64,000 nt of DNA from Microbacterium arabinogalactanolyticum (lineage in GTDB: Bacteria > Actinomycetota > Actinomycetes > Actinomycetales > Microbacteriaceae): NCBI RefSeq assembly GCF_030268005.1, contig NZ_BRZC01000003.1, forward strand, positions 310,001-374,000. The letters are read 5' to 3'. The notes below the pieces were generated by a model. It ran no database searches and was not told the origin of the DNA. It was given only the letters and a program-made list of their open reading frames with translations. Below, one piece after another: positions 1-6,909 of the stretch; position 1 is the stretch's first letter, and each line of letters opens with the position of its first letter. Position numbers and translations under genes: made by a program.

Positions 1-413
1 CCGTAGTGCACGGTGGCGGTCAGCGGGGCGCCCCCGCCGTCGAGCGAGTCGCGCTGGAACGCTCCCAGCAGCATCCGGAACGTGTCGCCCAGCCCGTCGA
101 AGGCCTGGTTCACCGCGGCATCCTCCACGGCCGGGTCATCCTCACCGCGCACCCTGTCGCCGGGGAGCTGCTCGGTGTTGTGGGTGTCGTAGATGGTCCG
201 CGAGGGGGCGGCTTGCACATCCGCGATCAGGTCGCCGTTGGAGTCGACCGAGAGCTCGAGCGTGGCGCGGTACTCCGGGCGCCCCTTGATCAGGGTCTGC
301 CGTGCGGCTTCGGCCGCGTGCGTGAACTGGCTCGAACGGGCGAGTCGCGCGAGCAGGTAGCCCGGGACGATCCCCTGATGGATGGACTCTTCTGCAACTC
401 CGGTGGTGCTCAT
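1..413 (-). CDS. M4 (thermolysin/protealysin-like) metalloprotease, N-terminal part
   Basis: The reverse strand reads from an ATG at 413-411 (MSTTGVAEESIHQGIVPGYL) to the left edge without a stop, giving about 137 residues. The beginning resembles the protealysin-type propeptide (GIVPGYLLARLA). It is followed by the conserved M4 stretch around residues 75-95 (TIYDTHNTEQLPGDRVR), then an AAVNQAFDGLGDTFRMLL segment and a TATVHY motif, all typical of the start of the M4 catalytic domain. The zinc-binding HExxH and downstream glutamate would lie beyond the window. No Sec signal peptide is visible, as in protealysins, which often lack one. It is divergent from the SDR gene, with 80 bp between the starts. 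Family assignment is good; activity cannot be judged because the catalytic half is missing. Confidence 0.8.
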   Translation of the reverse strand, partial: MSTTGVAEESIHQGIVPGYLLARLARSSQFTHAAEAARQTLIKGRPEYRATLELSVDSNGDLIADVQAAPSRTIYDTHNTEQLPGDRVRGEDDPAVEDAAVNQAFDGLGDTFRMLLGAFQRDSLDGGGAPLTATVHY

Positions 414-480
414 ACGGCCGACGATACGCCGGGGTTCCGACAACGGTCAGCCCCACTCCGGAGCGCCCAGGTCCGGACGG

Positions 481-494
481 TAGAATCGGCCCAA
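481..494 (+). promoter_or_regulatory. -10 box of a probable leaderless promoter
   Basis: TAGAAT at 481-486 matches an actinobacterial -10 element. The ATG of the downstream SDR gene is at 494, only 7 nt past the box, where transcription would start. No Shine-Dalgarno sequence precedes the ATG, so the mRNA is likely leaderless. No convincing -35 is seen. Confidence 0.5.
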
Positions 495-2014
495 TGACCG
501 ATGCCCCTGATGCTTCCGAGCCGCTCGCGCCCTCCGGCATCGACCCCGATGAACTCGCCGTCGCGCTGAAGGTGCTCGCCGAGCTCGACCAGGTCGATCA
601 GCAGCATCCGGACTACATCGCCGTCCGCCGGGCCACCGGCAAGATGTTCCGCGCCGTCAAGCGTGCGCGCCGCAAGGAGATCCGGGACGCCATCGCCGAG
701 GCCGACAGGGCCGTGGTCGCCCGCACCGCGACCGGCGCTCCCGACCGCATCGACGACGAGACCCGCGGGCTCGATCTGGCCACGAGCGTGGTCGACGCCC
801 CGATCGCCGGCGAGCTGCTCAAGCCCCGCAACTGCTACATCTGCAAGAAGCCGTACACGCTCGTCGACGCCTTCTACCACCAGCTCTGCCCCGACTGCGC
901 GCGGTTCAGCCACGCCAAGCGCGACGCCCACGCCGACCTGACCGGCAAGCGAGCTCTGCTGACCGGCGGCCGCGCCAAGATCGGCATGCACATCGCACTG
1001 CGGCTGCTGCGCGACGGGGCGCACCTCACGATCACGACGCGCTTCCCGCGCGACGCGGTGCGCCGCTTCGCGTCTCTGCCCGACTCCGCCGATTGGCTGC
1101 ACCGGCTGCGGGTGGTCGGCATCGACCTGCGCGATCCCGCCCAGGTGATCGCGCTGGCCGACTCGGTCGCGGCCCAGGGGCCGCTCGACATCCTCATCAA
1201 CAACGCCGCGCAGACCGTGCGGCGCTCGCCGGGAGCGTACTCGCTGCTGGCGGATGCCGAGCTGCAGCCGCTCCCGAACGGGCCGCTGCCCGAGATGGAG
1301 ACCTTCGGGCACACCGCCGACCCGCATCCGCAGGCGCTGCAGGCGTCGGTCGATGCGCATCCGCTGCTCTCGGTCGCGGCCCTCGGCGGCACCGTCGCCG
1401 AGCAGGGCGGGCAGGCGCTGACCGCCGAGGATCTCGCCCGGCTCGCCATGGCGCCCGGGTCGTCGTCGCTGGAGAAGCACGCCGACGGCACCGCGATCGA
1501 CGCCGGCGGGCTCGTGCCCGACATCAACCGCGTGAACAGCTGGGTGCAGTCGGTCGACCAGGTCGATCCGCTGGAGATGCTCGAGGTGCAGCTCTGCAAC
1601 ACGACGGCGCCCTTCCTGCTGATCAGCCGACTGCGGCCGGCCATGGCCGCGTCGACCGCCCGGCGCAAGTACATCGTGAACGTGTCGGCCATGGAGGGAC
1701 AGTTCTCCCGCCGGTACAAAGGGCCCGGGCACCCGCACACCAACATGGCCAAGGCCGCGCTGAACATGCTCACGCGCACGAGCGCCGGCGAGATGCTCGA
1801 GACCGACGGCATCCTGATGACCGCCGTCGACACCGGTTGGATCACGGACGAGCGCCCGCACTACACGAAGGTGCGTCTGGCCGAGGAGGGGTTCCACGCC
1901 CCGCTCGACCTGGTCGACGGCGCTGCCCGCGTGTACGACCCGATCGTGCAGGGCGAGGCCGGCGTGGATCTGCACGGCGTGTTCCTGAAGGACTACGAGC
2001 CCAGCCCCTGGTGA
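494..2014 (+). CDS. SDR-family oxidoreductase with N-terminal extension and zinc-ribbon-like segment
   Basis: 506 residues, about twice a classical SDR. Residues 1-110 are a helical, charged extension. C114-x2-C117 and C132-x2-C135 (NCYICKKPYTLVDAF then CPDC) look like a zinc ribbon. The Rossmann domain starts near 150 with TGGRAKIG (157-164), followed by NNAAQT (236-241), which matches the SDR NNAG motif. A roughly 100-residue insertion (about 242-350) separates this from the catalytic region, which has S398 (NVSAM) and K420 (MAKAA). The residue four before the lysine is T416 rather than tyrosine. Y408 is nearby and might substitute, so the catalytic state is uncertain. Start choice: ATG 494 fits the TAGAAT box at 481-486 (leaderless). 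Substrate unknown. It stands alone, convergent with the sensor kinase gene. Confidence 0.75.
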   Translation: MTDAPDASEPLAPSGIDPDELAVALKVLAELDQVDQQHPDYIAVRRATGKMFRAVKRARRKEIRDAIAEADRAVVARTATGAPDRIDDETRGLDLATSVVDAPIAGELLKPRNCYICKKPYTLVDAFYHQLCPDCARFSHAKRDAHADLTGKRALLTGGRAKIGMHIALRLLRDGAHLTITTRFPRDAVRRFASLPDSADWLHRLRVVGIDLRDPAQVIALADSVAAQGPLDILINNAAQTVRRSPGAYSLLADAELQPLPNGPLPEMETFGHTADPHPQALQASVDAHPLLSVAALGGTVAEQGGQALTAEDLARLAMAPGSSSLEKHADGTAIDAGGLVPDINRVNSWVQSVDQVDPLEMLEVQLCNTTAPFLLISRLRPAMAASTARRKYIVNVSAMEGQFSRRYKGPGHPHTNMAKAALNMLTRTSAGEMLETDGILMTAVDTGWITDERPHYTKVRLAEEGFHAPLDLVDGAARVYDPIVQGEAGVDLHGVFLKDYEPSPW

Positions 2015-2043
2015 GCCGTCCGGCGCAGCGGTGAGAGCGTTCC

Positions 2044-2118
2044 GATCCGCGGACAGAGCCCCGATCTGCTGACCTTTCGTGTGAATCCGTCAGCAGATCG
2101 CGACAGGGTCCGCAGATC
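2044..2118. terminator. Nested inverted repeat between convergent genes
   Basis: Inner arms CGATCTGCTGAC (2062-2073) and GTCAGCAGATCG (2089-2100) pair perfectly around a 15-nt loop. Outer arms GATCCGCGGAC (2044-2054) and GTCCGCAGATC (2108-2118) pair with one mismatch. Both sides of the internal bulge are 7 nt. It sits between the convergent SDR and kinase genes, so it could terminate from both sides. There is no U-tract. Confidence 0.55.
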
Positions 2119-2213
2119 GGGACGGCACGGAGGCCGCGTAGGGGCGGATGCCGGGCTGGAACGGCCGGGTGATGGTCCGGGGCCAGCGGGCGCAGGAAAG
2201 CGGATGCTGCGGT

Positions 2214-3344
2214 TCACCGCGCCCGCGGTAGCCAGGCCTCCACGAGCAGCCCGCCCTCCGGACGGGCGGTGAGGCGCAGCAGCGCGCCATGCGCACGGAC
2301 GATGCTCTGCGCGATGGCCAGTCCGAGCCCCAGGCCGCGCTGCTCGCCCGGGGCGTCGAGCGGCTGCGTGTCCGTGCGCCGCGTGCGACCCGCGCCGCGC
2401 TGGAACGGCTCCGCGAGCGTCGCGAGCAGGGCATCCGGGATGTGCGGACCGGTGTTGGCGACCGCGAGCAGCACCGAGGACTCGGTCGTCGAGATCCGCA
2501 GCCCGATGCGCCCGTTCTCGGGGATGTTGTGCACGACCGCGTTGTGCAGCAGGTTCGTGATCAGCTGCTGAAGCAGCGTCGGCGAGCCCACCACGAACCC
2601 GGGATCGGTGGCCGACTCGATCACGATCCCGCGACGCTCGGCCAGAGGCAGCAGCGTCTCCACCGCCTCCTCTGCGAGCAGCGACAGATCCACCGGCACG
2701 CGATCGAACGCCTGCCCGTCGGCGCGCGCGAGCAGCAGCAGGGCCTCGGTCAGATCGATCGCATGACCGTTCACCTGGTGCAGCCGCGCCAGCACGGCAT
2801 CCGCATCTCGATCCGGGTCCGCCTGCGCCACCTCCAGCTGGGTGCGCATGATCGCCAGCGGCGTGCGCAGCTCGTGCGAGGCGTTCGCGGCGAACCGCTG
2901 CTGCTCGGCCACCTGCGCCTCGATGCGGTCGAGCATCATGTCGAAGACGTCGGCCAGGTCGCGGAACTCGTCGCCCCTGCCCTCCAGGGCGACCCGGCGC
3001 GAGAGGTCGCCCTGCGCGGCGAGACGGGCGATCTCCCCGATGCGCTCGAGCGGCGCCAGCATCCGGCCGGCGACGAACCAGCCCCACAGGAAGCCGATCG
3101 CGAGAAGCACGAGGATGATCCCGACCGATCCCGGGATCAGATAGTCGGCCAGGAACTGCCGCAGCTGCCACGGGATCGCCGTGTGCAGCAGCGCGTCCAG
3201 GGTGGGGATGAAGCTGCGCAGCAGCTGCAGGGTCCAGCCGGCGGCCACGATGAGCGCGCCCGCCATCCCGAACGACCCGGCATAGCTGAGCGTCAGCTTC
3301 ATCCGCGCGCTGAGCCCGCGGCGGCGAGGGGACACGGAGGTCAT
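2214..3344 (-). CDS. Sensor histidine kinase, VanS-like
   Basis: 376-residue membrane histidine kinase. Two transmembrane segments (about 20-42 and 70-93) bracket a short extracytoplasmic loop of roughly 27 residues. A HAMP region (about 93-145) follows, then the H-box ASHELRTPL with phosphoacceptor H157, an N-box (NLLHNAVVHN) and glycine-rich ATP-lid motifs near the C terminus (RGLGLGLAIAQ). Its start codon overlaps the stop of the response regulator gene by 4 bp (3341-3344), so the pair is co-translated. The short sensor loop is typical of kinases that sense membrane or cell-wall perturbation. The divergent neighbours encode peptidoglycan D-Ala metabolism, so a VanS-like role sensing a wall-active antibiotic or precursor is the best inference. 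The actual ligand is unknown. Confidence 0.85.
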   Translation of the reverse strand: MTSVSPRRRGLSARMKLTLSYAGSFGMAGALIVAAGWTLQLLRSFIPTLDALLHTAIPWQLRQFLADYLIPGSVGIILVLLAIGFLWGWFVAGRMLAPLERIGEIARLAAQGDLSRRVALEGRGDEFRDLADVFDMMLDRIEAQVAEQQRFAANASHELRTPLAIMRTQLEVAQADPDRDADAVLARLHQVNGHAIDLTEALLLLARADGQAFDRVPVDLSLLAEEAVETLLPLAERRGIVIESATDPGFVVGSPTLLQQLITNLLHNAVVHNIPENGRIGLRISTTESSVLLAVANTGPHIPDALLATLAEPFQRGAGRTRRTDTQPLDAPGEQRGLGLGLAIAQSIVRAHGALLRLTARPEGGLLVEAWLPRAR

Positions 3345-4006
3345 GCGCCGGCGTCGATCCGGTAGCCGACGCCGGGAACGGTCGCGATCACCCAGGGCTC
3401 GCCGAGCCGCTTGCGCAGCGCCGAGACCGTGATCCGAACGGCGTTGGTGAACGGGTCGGCGTTCTCGTCCCAGGCGCGCTCCAGCAGCTCCTCCGCGCTC
3501 ACCACGCCGCCCTCGGCGCCCACGAGCACCTCCAGCACCGCGAACTGCTTGCGCGTGAGCGCCACGTACTTCCCATCCCGGAAGACCTCTCGCCGGAACG
3601 GGTCCAGACGCAGCCCCGCGATCTCGCGCACGGGCGGCCTCGCGTGCACGCGACGCCGATCGAGCGCCCGCAGCCGCATGACCAGCTCCCGCAGCTCGAA
3701 CGGCTTGGTGAGGTAGTCGTCGGCGCCCAGCTCGAATCCGGACACCTTGTCGTCCAGGCGGTCAGCGGCGGTCAGCATCATGATCGGGATGCCGCTGCCG
3801 GATGCCACGATCCACGCCGCGACCTCGTCGCCGGAGGGCCCGGGGATGTCCCGGTCGAGCACCGCCAGGTCGTAGGAGTTGATGCTCAGCAGTTCGAGTG
3901 CGGTGTCGCCGTCGCCGGCGATGTCGGCGGCTATCGCCTCGAGACGGAGCCCGTCGCGGATGGCCTCCGCGAGATAGGGCTCGTCCTCGACGATCAGCAC
4001 GCGCAT
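3341..4006 (-). CDS. OmpR/PhoB-type response regulator, VanR-like
   Basis: 221 residues starting with MRVLIVEDEP. The receiver domain (1-120) has the acidic pocket E8-D9, phosphoacceptor D51 in LAVLDRD, T79 in MLTA and K101 in YLTKPF. The C-terminal winged helix (about 125-221) has the usual RDGKYVALTRKQFAVLEVL start and the VGYRI ending. ATG at 4006-4004 is chosen because the receiver begins there; longer in-frame upstream codons lack homology and run into the divergent vanY-like gene. It lies upstream of and overlaps the kinase gene. CATATCG direct repeats in the divergent promoter region (4030-4047) are spaced 11 bp apart, as expected for an OmpR-family dimer, and are the likely binding site. 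Confidence 0.9.
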   Translation of the reverse strand: MRVLIVEDEPYLAEAIRDGLRLEAIAADIAGDGDTALELLSINSYDLAVLDRDIPGPSGDEVAAWIVASGSGIPIMMLTAADRLDDKVSGFELGADDYLTKPFELRELVMRLRALDRRRVHARPPVREIAGLRLDPFRREVFRDGKYVALTRKQFAVLEVLVGAEGGVVSAEELLERAWDENADPFTNAVRITVSALRKRLGEPWVIATVPGVGYRIDAGA

Positions 4007-4029
4007 GTGAAGGATCCTACGCACCGGCG

Positions 4030-4047
4030 CATATCGGGAACATATCG
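4030..4047. promoter_or_regulatory. Candidate response-regulator box (direct repeats)
   Basis: CATATCG occurs at 4030-4036 and again at 4041-4047, an 11-bp period, with a partial third copy CATACG at 4055-4060. The repeats lie in the 88-bp gap between the divergent response regulator and vanY-like genes. Tandem half-sites one helical turn apart are the classic OmpR/PhoB layout, so this may regulate both transcripts. Confidence 0.5.
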
Positions 4048-4094
4048 AAAAGCGCATACGTCCTCGCAACGGGCGCGCGCGTGGACTGGTCAGC

Positions 4095-4748
4095 ATGAAC
4101 TCATCTGCCGCCGAGGCCCGACGCAACCGACGGGCCGCCGCTCTTTTCGCCACCCTGGTGGTCGCGCTGATCGCCGCGGTCTTCGTGGTGCAGCAGGCCC
4201 TGACCGGGGCGTCCGCCTCCACCAGCCCGCCCTCGCAGGCCGGGCAGGCGCAGCAGCAGGAGGTGCCGGTGAAGCAGGCCGCCGCCGACGACGGGCGCAT
4301 CACGGCGGCCGACGGGCTGATCGCCGAGGGGAGGCCGGCGGGCGTGGAGGACGACGTGCCCGCCGTGACCAACCTCGACCCCCAGCTCCTCGCGGCGCTG
4401 CGTCGCGCCGCTGCCGCGGCGTCGGCGGACGGGGTCGAGCTGCGGATCAACAGCGGCTGGCGGTCGCGGGAGTTCCAGGACCGGCTGCTGGCCGACGCCG
4501 TGAAGAAGTACGGGTCGGCGCAGGAGGCCGCGCGCTGGGTGGCGACCGCCGACGCCTCCGAGCACGTCTCCGGCGACGCCGCCGACATCGGCCCGTGGGC
4601 GGCGGCCGAATGGCTGGGACGCCACGGTGCGGCCTTCGGGCTGTGCCAGATCTACGGCAACGAGCCCTGGCACTTCGAGTTGCGCGCGAAGGCGTCGGCT
4701 GAAGGGTGTCCGCGGATGCTGCGCGATCCCACGGAGCGGAGGCGATGA
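4095..4748 (+). CDS. Membrane-anchored M15 D,D-carboxypeptidase, VanY-like
   Basis: 217 residues. A short cytoplasmic start, one membrane span (about 15-35), a low-complexity linker (about 40-70) and an extracellular VanY/M15 domain (about 90-205). The zinc-peptidase signature is visible: SGWRS (120-124), SEHVSGDAADIG with H157 and D164, and EPWHFEL with catalytic E190 and ligand H193. M15B enzymes remove the terminal D-Ala from peptidoglycan pentapeptides. It is the first gene of a four-gene operon and its TGA overlaps the racemase ATG (4745-4748). Unlike VanX or VanXY it is extracytoplasmic, so it should act on exported precursors. The neighbours point to a D-Ala-terminus remodelling role. 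Confidence 0.85.
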   Translation: MNSSAAEARRNRRAAALFATLVVALIAAVFVVQQALTGASASTSPPSQAGQAQQQEVPVKQAAADDGRITAADGLIAEGRPAGVEDDVPAVTNLDPQLLAALRRAAAAASADGVELRINSGWRSREFQDRLLADAVKKYGSAQEAARWVATADASEHVSGDAADIGPWAAAEWLGRHGAAFGLCQIYGNEPWHFELRAKASAEGCPRMLRDPTERRR

Positions 4749-5899
4749 GCATGCTGATCGAGGAGGGGCGGACGGAAGCGATGGCCGCCGCGCGTTTCGC
4801 CGGGCCCACGCTGCAGCTGATCCGGGGTGCCGTCGCCGAGAACCTGCGGCGGATGCGCACCGGAGGGCCTGTCATGGCCGTGGTCAAGGCCGACGGGTAC
4901 GGGCACGGCGCGCTCGCCGTGGCGAGTGCCGCCGTGGACGCCGGTGCTGAGTGGCTCGGTGTCACGGACGTGGCCGAGGGTGCCGTGCTGCGCGGAGGCG
5001 GGATCGAGGCGCCGATCCTCGCCTGGCTGCATCCGGCCGGGATCGACGTCGTCGCCGCCGTGCGGAACCGGATCGACGTCGCTGTCGGGTCGGTGGACGA
5101 GCTCGCCGAGCTGATCGACGACGCCGGGGTCGCCGGTCTTGTCGACGAGGGGGCGCGCGTGCGCGTGCATCTGCACCTGGACACCGGCATGGCGCGGGGC
5201 GGCTGCCCCGTGCGCGACTGGGACCGGATGCTGCAACTCGCACGCCGCGGACGGGACGCCGGGCTTCTGCGCATCGTCGGGGTGATGGGTCACCTGCCGC
5301 AGGCGGACCTGGCCGACCCTCGGGCGAACGTGCCGTGGGTGATGCGTCTGCAGCACGCCCGCGACACCGCTCTGCGCGCGGGGCTGGCCCCGCTGATCGC
5401 GCATCTCGGTGCGACCTCGGCGGCGCTGAGCGATCCGTCCACGCGCTTCGACCTGGTGCGGGTCGGTGCGGGGCTGGTCGGCATCGACCCGTCGCGCACG
5501 GTCGAGCTGGCACCCGCCGGGCGGTTCACGGCTCCGGTGGTGCACAGCGCGGAGGTCGACGCGGGTACCCCGGTCGGGTACGGGGGCGCGCATGTCGCAG
5601 ACCGGCGCACGCGCATCTCGGTGCTGGGGGTCGGCTACGCCGACGGCATACCGAGGGAGCTGTCCCGCGAGGCCTGCGTGGAGATCGGCGGCAGGCGGCA
5701 TCGCGTCATCGGGAGGGTGTCGATGGACCAGATCGTGGTCGACACCGGCGATGCGTCGTTTCCCCGCGGGAGCGTCGCGACCGTGTTCGGACCCGGCGGC
5801 ATCGCCCCGACCGTGCAGGAGTGGGGCGACTGGGCGGGGACCATCCCGCACACGATCGTCACCGGCATCGGTGCGCGCGTGGCGAGGACCGTCGCATGA
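4745..5899 (+). CDS. Alanine-racemase-fold PLP enzyme (candidate alanine or serine racemase)
   Basis: 384 residues covering a full Alr fold without a membrane domain. PLP lysine K48 lies in AVVKADGYGHG. The barrel has LHLDTGMARGG (144-153) and MGHLPQAD. The second-subunit catalytic tyrosine Y279 is in PVGYGG, with GVGYADG and RVSMDQ in the C-terminal beta domain. Near the C terminus the usual TI-x-Y-E, whose Tyr contacts PLP phosphate and lines the substrate pocket, reads TIPHTI with H369. ATG 4745 overlaps the vanY-like stop by 4 bp, and the ATGA at 5896-5899 couples it to the ligase. In VanC/E/G systems this domain is the C-terminal half of VanT; here it is a separate gene next to an acyltransferase-3 gene. 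It may be a dedicated L-Ala or L-Ser racemase; substrate unproven. Confidence 0.8.
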   Translation: MSMLIEEGRTEAMAAARFAGPTLQLIRGAVAENLRRMRTGGPVMAVVKADGYGHGALAVASAAVDAGAEWLGVTDVAEGAVLRGGGIEAPILAWLHPAGIDVVAAVRNRIDVAVGSVDELAELIDDAGVAGLVDEGARVRVHLHLDTGMARGGCPVRDWDRMLQLARRGRDAGLLRIVGVMGHLPQADLADPRANVPWVMRLQHARDTALRAGLAPLIAHLGATSAALSDPSTRFDLVRVGAGLVGIDPSRTVELAPAGRFTAPVVHSAEVDAGTPVGYGGAHVADRRTRISVLGVGYADGIPRELSREACVEIGGRRHRVIGRVSMDQIVVDTGDASFPRGSVATVFGPGGIAPTVQEWGDWAGTIPHTIVTGIGARVARTVA

Positions 5900-6909
5900 C
5901 CCGCGTGCTGGTGATCGGCGGCGGACAGAGCGCGGAGCACGAGGTGTCGCTGGCGGGTGCGTCGGGTGTCGCGGCCGCACTGCGCGAGACCGGATTCATC
6001 GTGGACGAGATCACGATCGGCAGGGACGGATGCTGGTGCTCCGGCGACGCCGCGCTGGGGGAGTCGCCCGCGCTGTCCCTGCGCGGTGCGCTGGAGGCGA
6101 TGGCGCGCGCCGACGTCGTATTCCCCGTGCTGCATGGAATGAACGGCGAGGACGGCTCGCTGGCCGCGCTGTGCAACCTGGCCGGCGTCCCGGTGGTGGG
6201 ATCGGGCGTGCGGGCGGGCGCGATCGGGATGGACAAGTGGGCCACCAAGCTGGTCGCCGAGGCCGTCGGCATCCGCACCGCACGAGGCGTGCTGGTCGGC
6301 AGCGCCGACATCGGCGATGTGGAGTTCGAGAGCCCGGTGGTCGTCAAGCCCGTCGCGGCCGGGTCGAGTCACGGGGTGACGCTGGTCACGGATGCCGGTG
6401 AACTGCAGGATGCGCTGTGGCTCGCGTCGCGGTTCGATGACCGCATCCTGATCGAGGAGGTCGTGCGCGGGCGGGAGATCGACGTCTCGGTGCTGCGCGA
6501 AGCCGGAGGCGTGCGCTGGGCGACGCCGCCGCTGGAGATCCACGCCGCCGCGGCGGACGGCTCCGCGCTGTTCGACACCGCGGCGAAGTACGACGGCTCC
6601 GCCCGCTTCACGACGCCCGCCGACCTGACCAGGCGGGAGCGCACGGCGCTCACCGCGGCGGCGGTGCGGATGTTCGATGCCCTGGGCTGCGCGGGCGTCG
6701 CCCGGATCGACTTCTTCCTCACGGAGGACGGCCCGGTGCTCAACGAGGTGAACACCATGCCGGGGATGACGGCGCACTCGCAGGTGCCGCGCATGTTCCA
6801 GGCCGCCGGGGTCGGCTACGGCGAACTGGCCGGACGGCTGGTGGCGGCGGCACTGGCCGCGCACTCGAAGTCCGCGAACGCGCGGGCCGGGGCGGAAGCC
6901 GCAGGATGA
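5896..6909 (+). CDS. D-alanine--D-X ligase (Ddl/VanC-like ATP-grasp)
   Basis: 337 residues, normal Ddl length. The N-terminal domain has GGGQSAEHEVS with E15, HGMNGEDG (80-87) and the substrate loop VVGSGVRAG. The ATP-grasp part has MDKWATK, VVVKP with K151 and AAGSSHGV. C-terminal ligands are R270/D272, E284 and N286 (LNEVNTMPG). The omega loop carries K231-Y232 in AAKYDGSA, the arrangement of enzymes forming D-Ala-D-Ala or D-Ala-D-Ser amides. VanA/VanB-type D-Ala-D-Lac ligases lack this tyrosine. ATG 5896 overlaps the racemase stop. An ordinary housekeeping Ddl would usually sit elsewhere, so this is probably an accessory ligase. D-Ala-D-Ser synthesis is attractive given the context but not shown. 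Confidence 0.85.
   Translation: MTRVLVIGGGQSAEHEVSLAGASGVAAALRETGFIVDEITIGRDGCWCSGDAALGESPALSLRGALEAMARADVVFPVLHGMNGEDGSLAALCNLAGVPVVGSGVRAGAIGMDKWATKLVAEAVGIRTARGVLVGSADIGDVEFESPVVVKPVAAGSSHGVTLVTDAGELQDALWLASRFDDRILIEEVVRGREIDVSVLREAGGVRWATPPLEIHAAAADGSALFDTAAKYDGSARFTTPADLTRRERTALTAAAVRMFDALGCAGVARIDFFLTEDGPVLNEVNTMPGMTAHSQVPRMFQAAGVGYGELAGRLVAAALAAHSKSANARAGAEAAG

Noticed and set aside
4951..5895. In-frame extension upstream of the ligase
   Set aside because: It reads Arg-rich sequence out of frame within the racemase gene; ATG 5896 gives the exact Ddl N terminus and an ATGA overlap.
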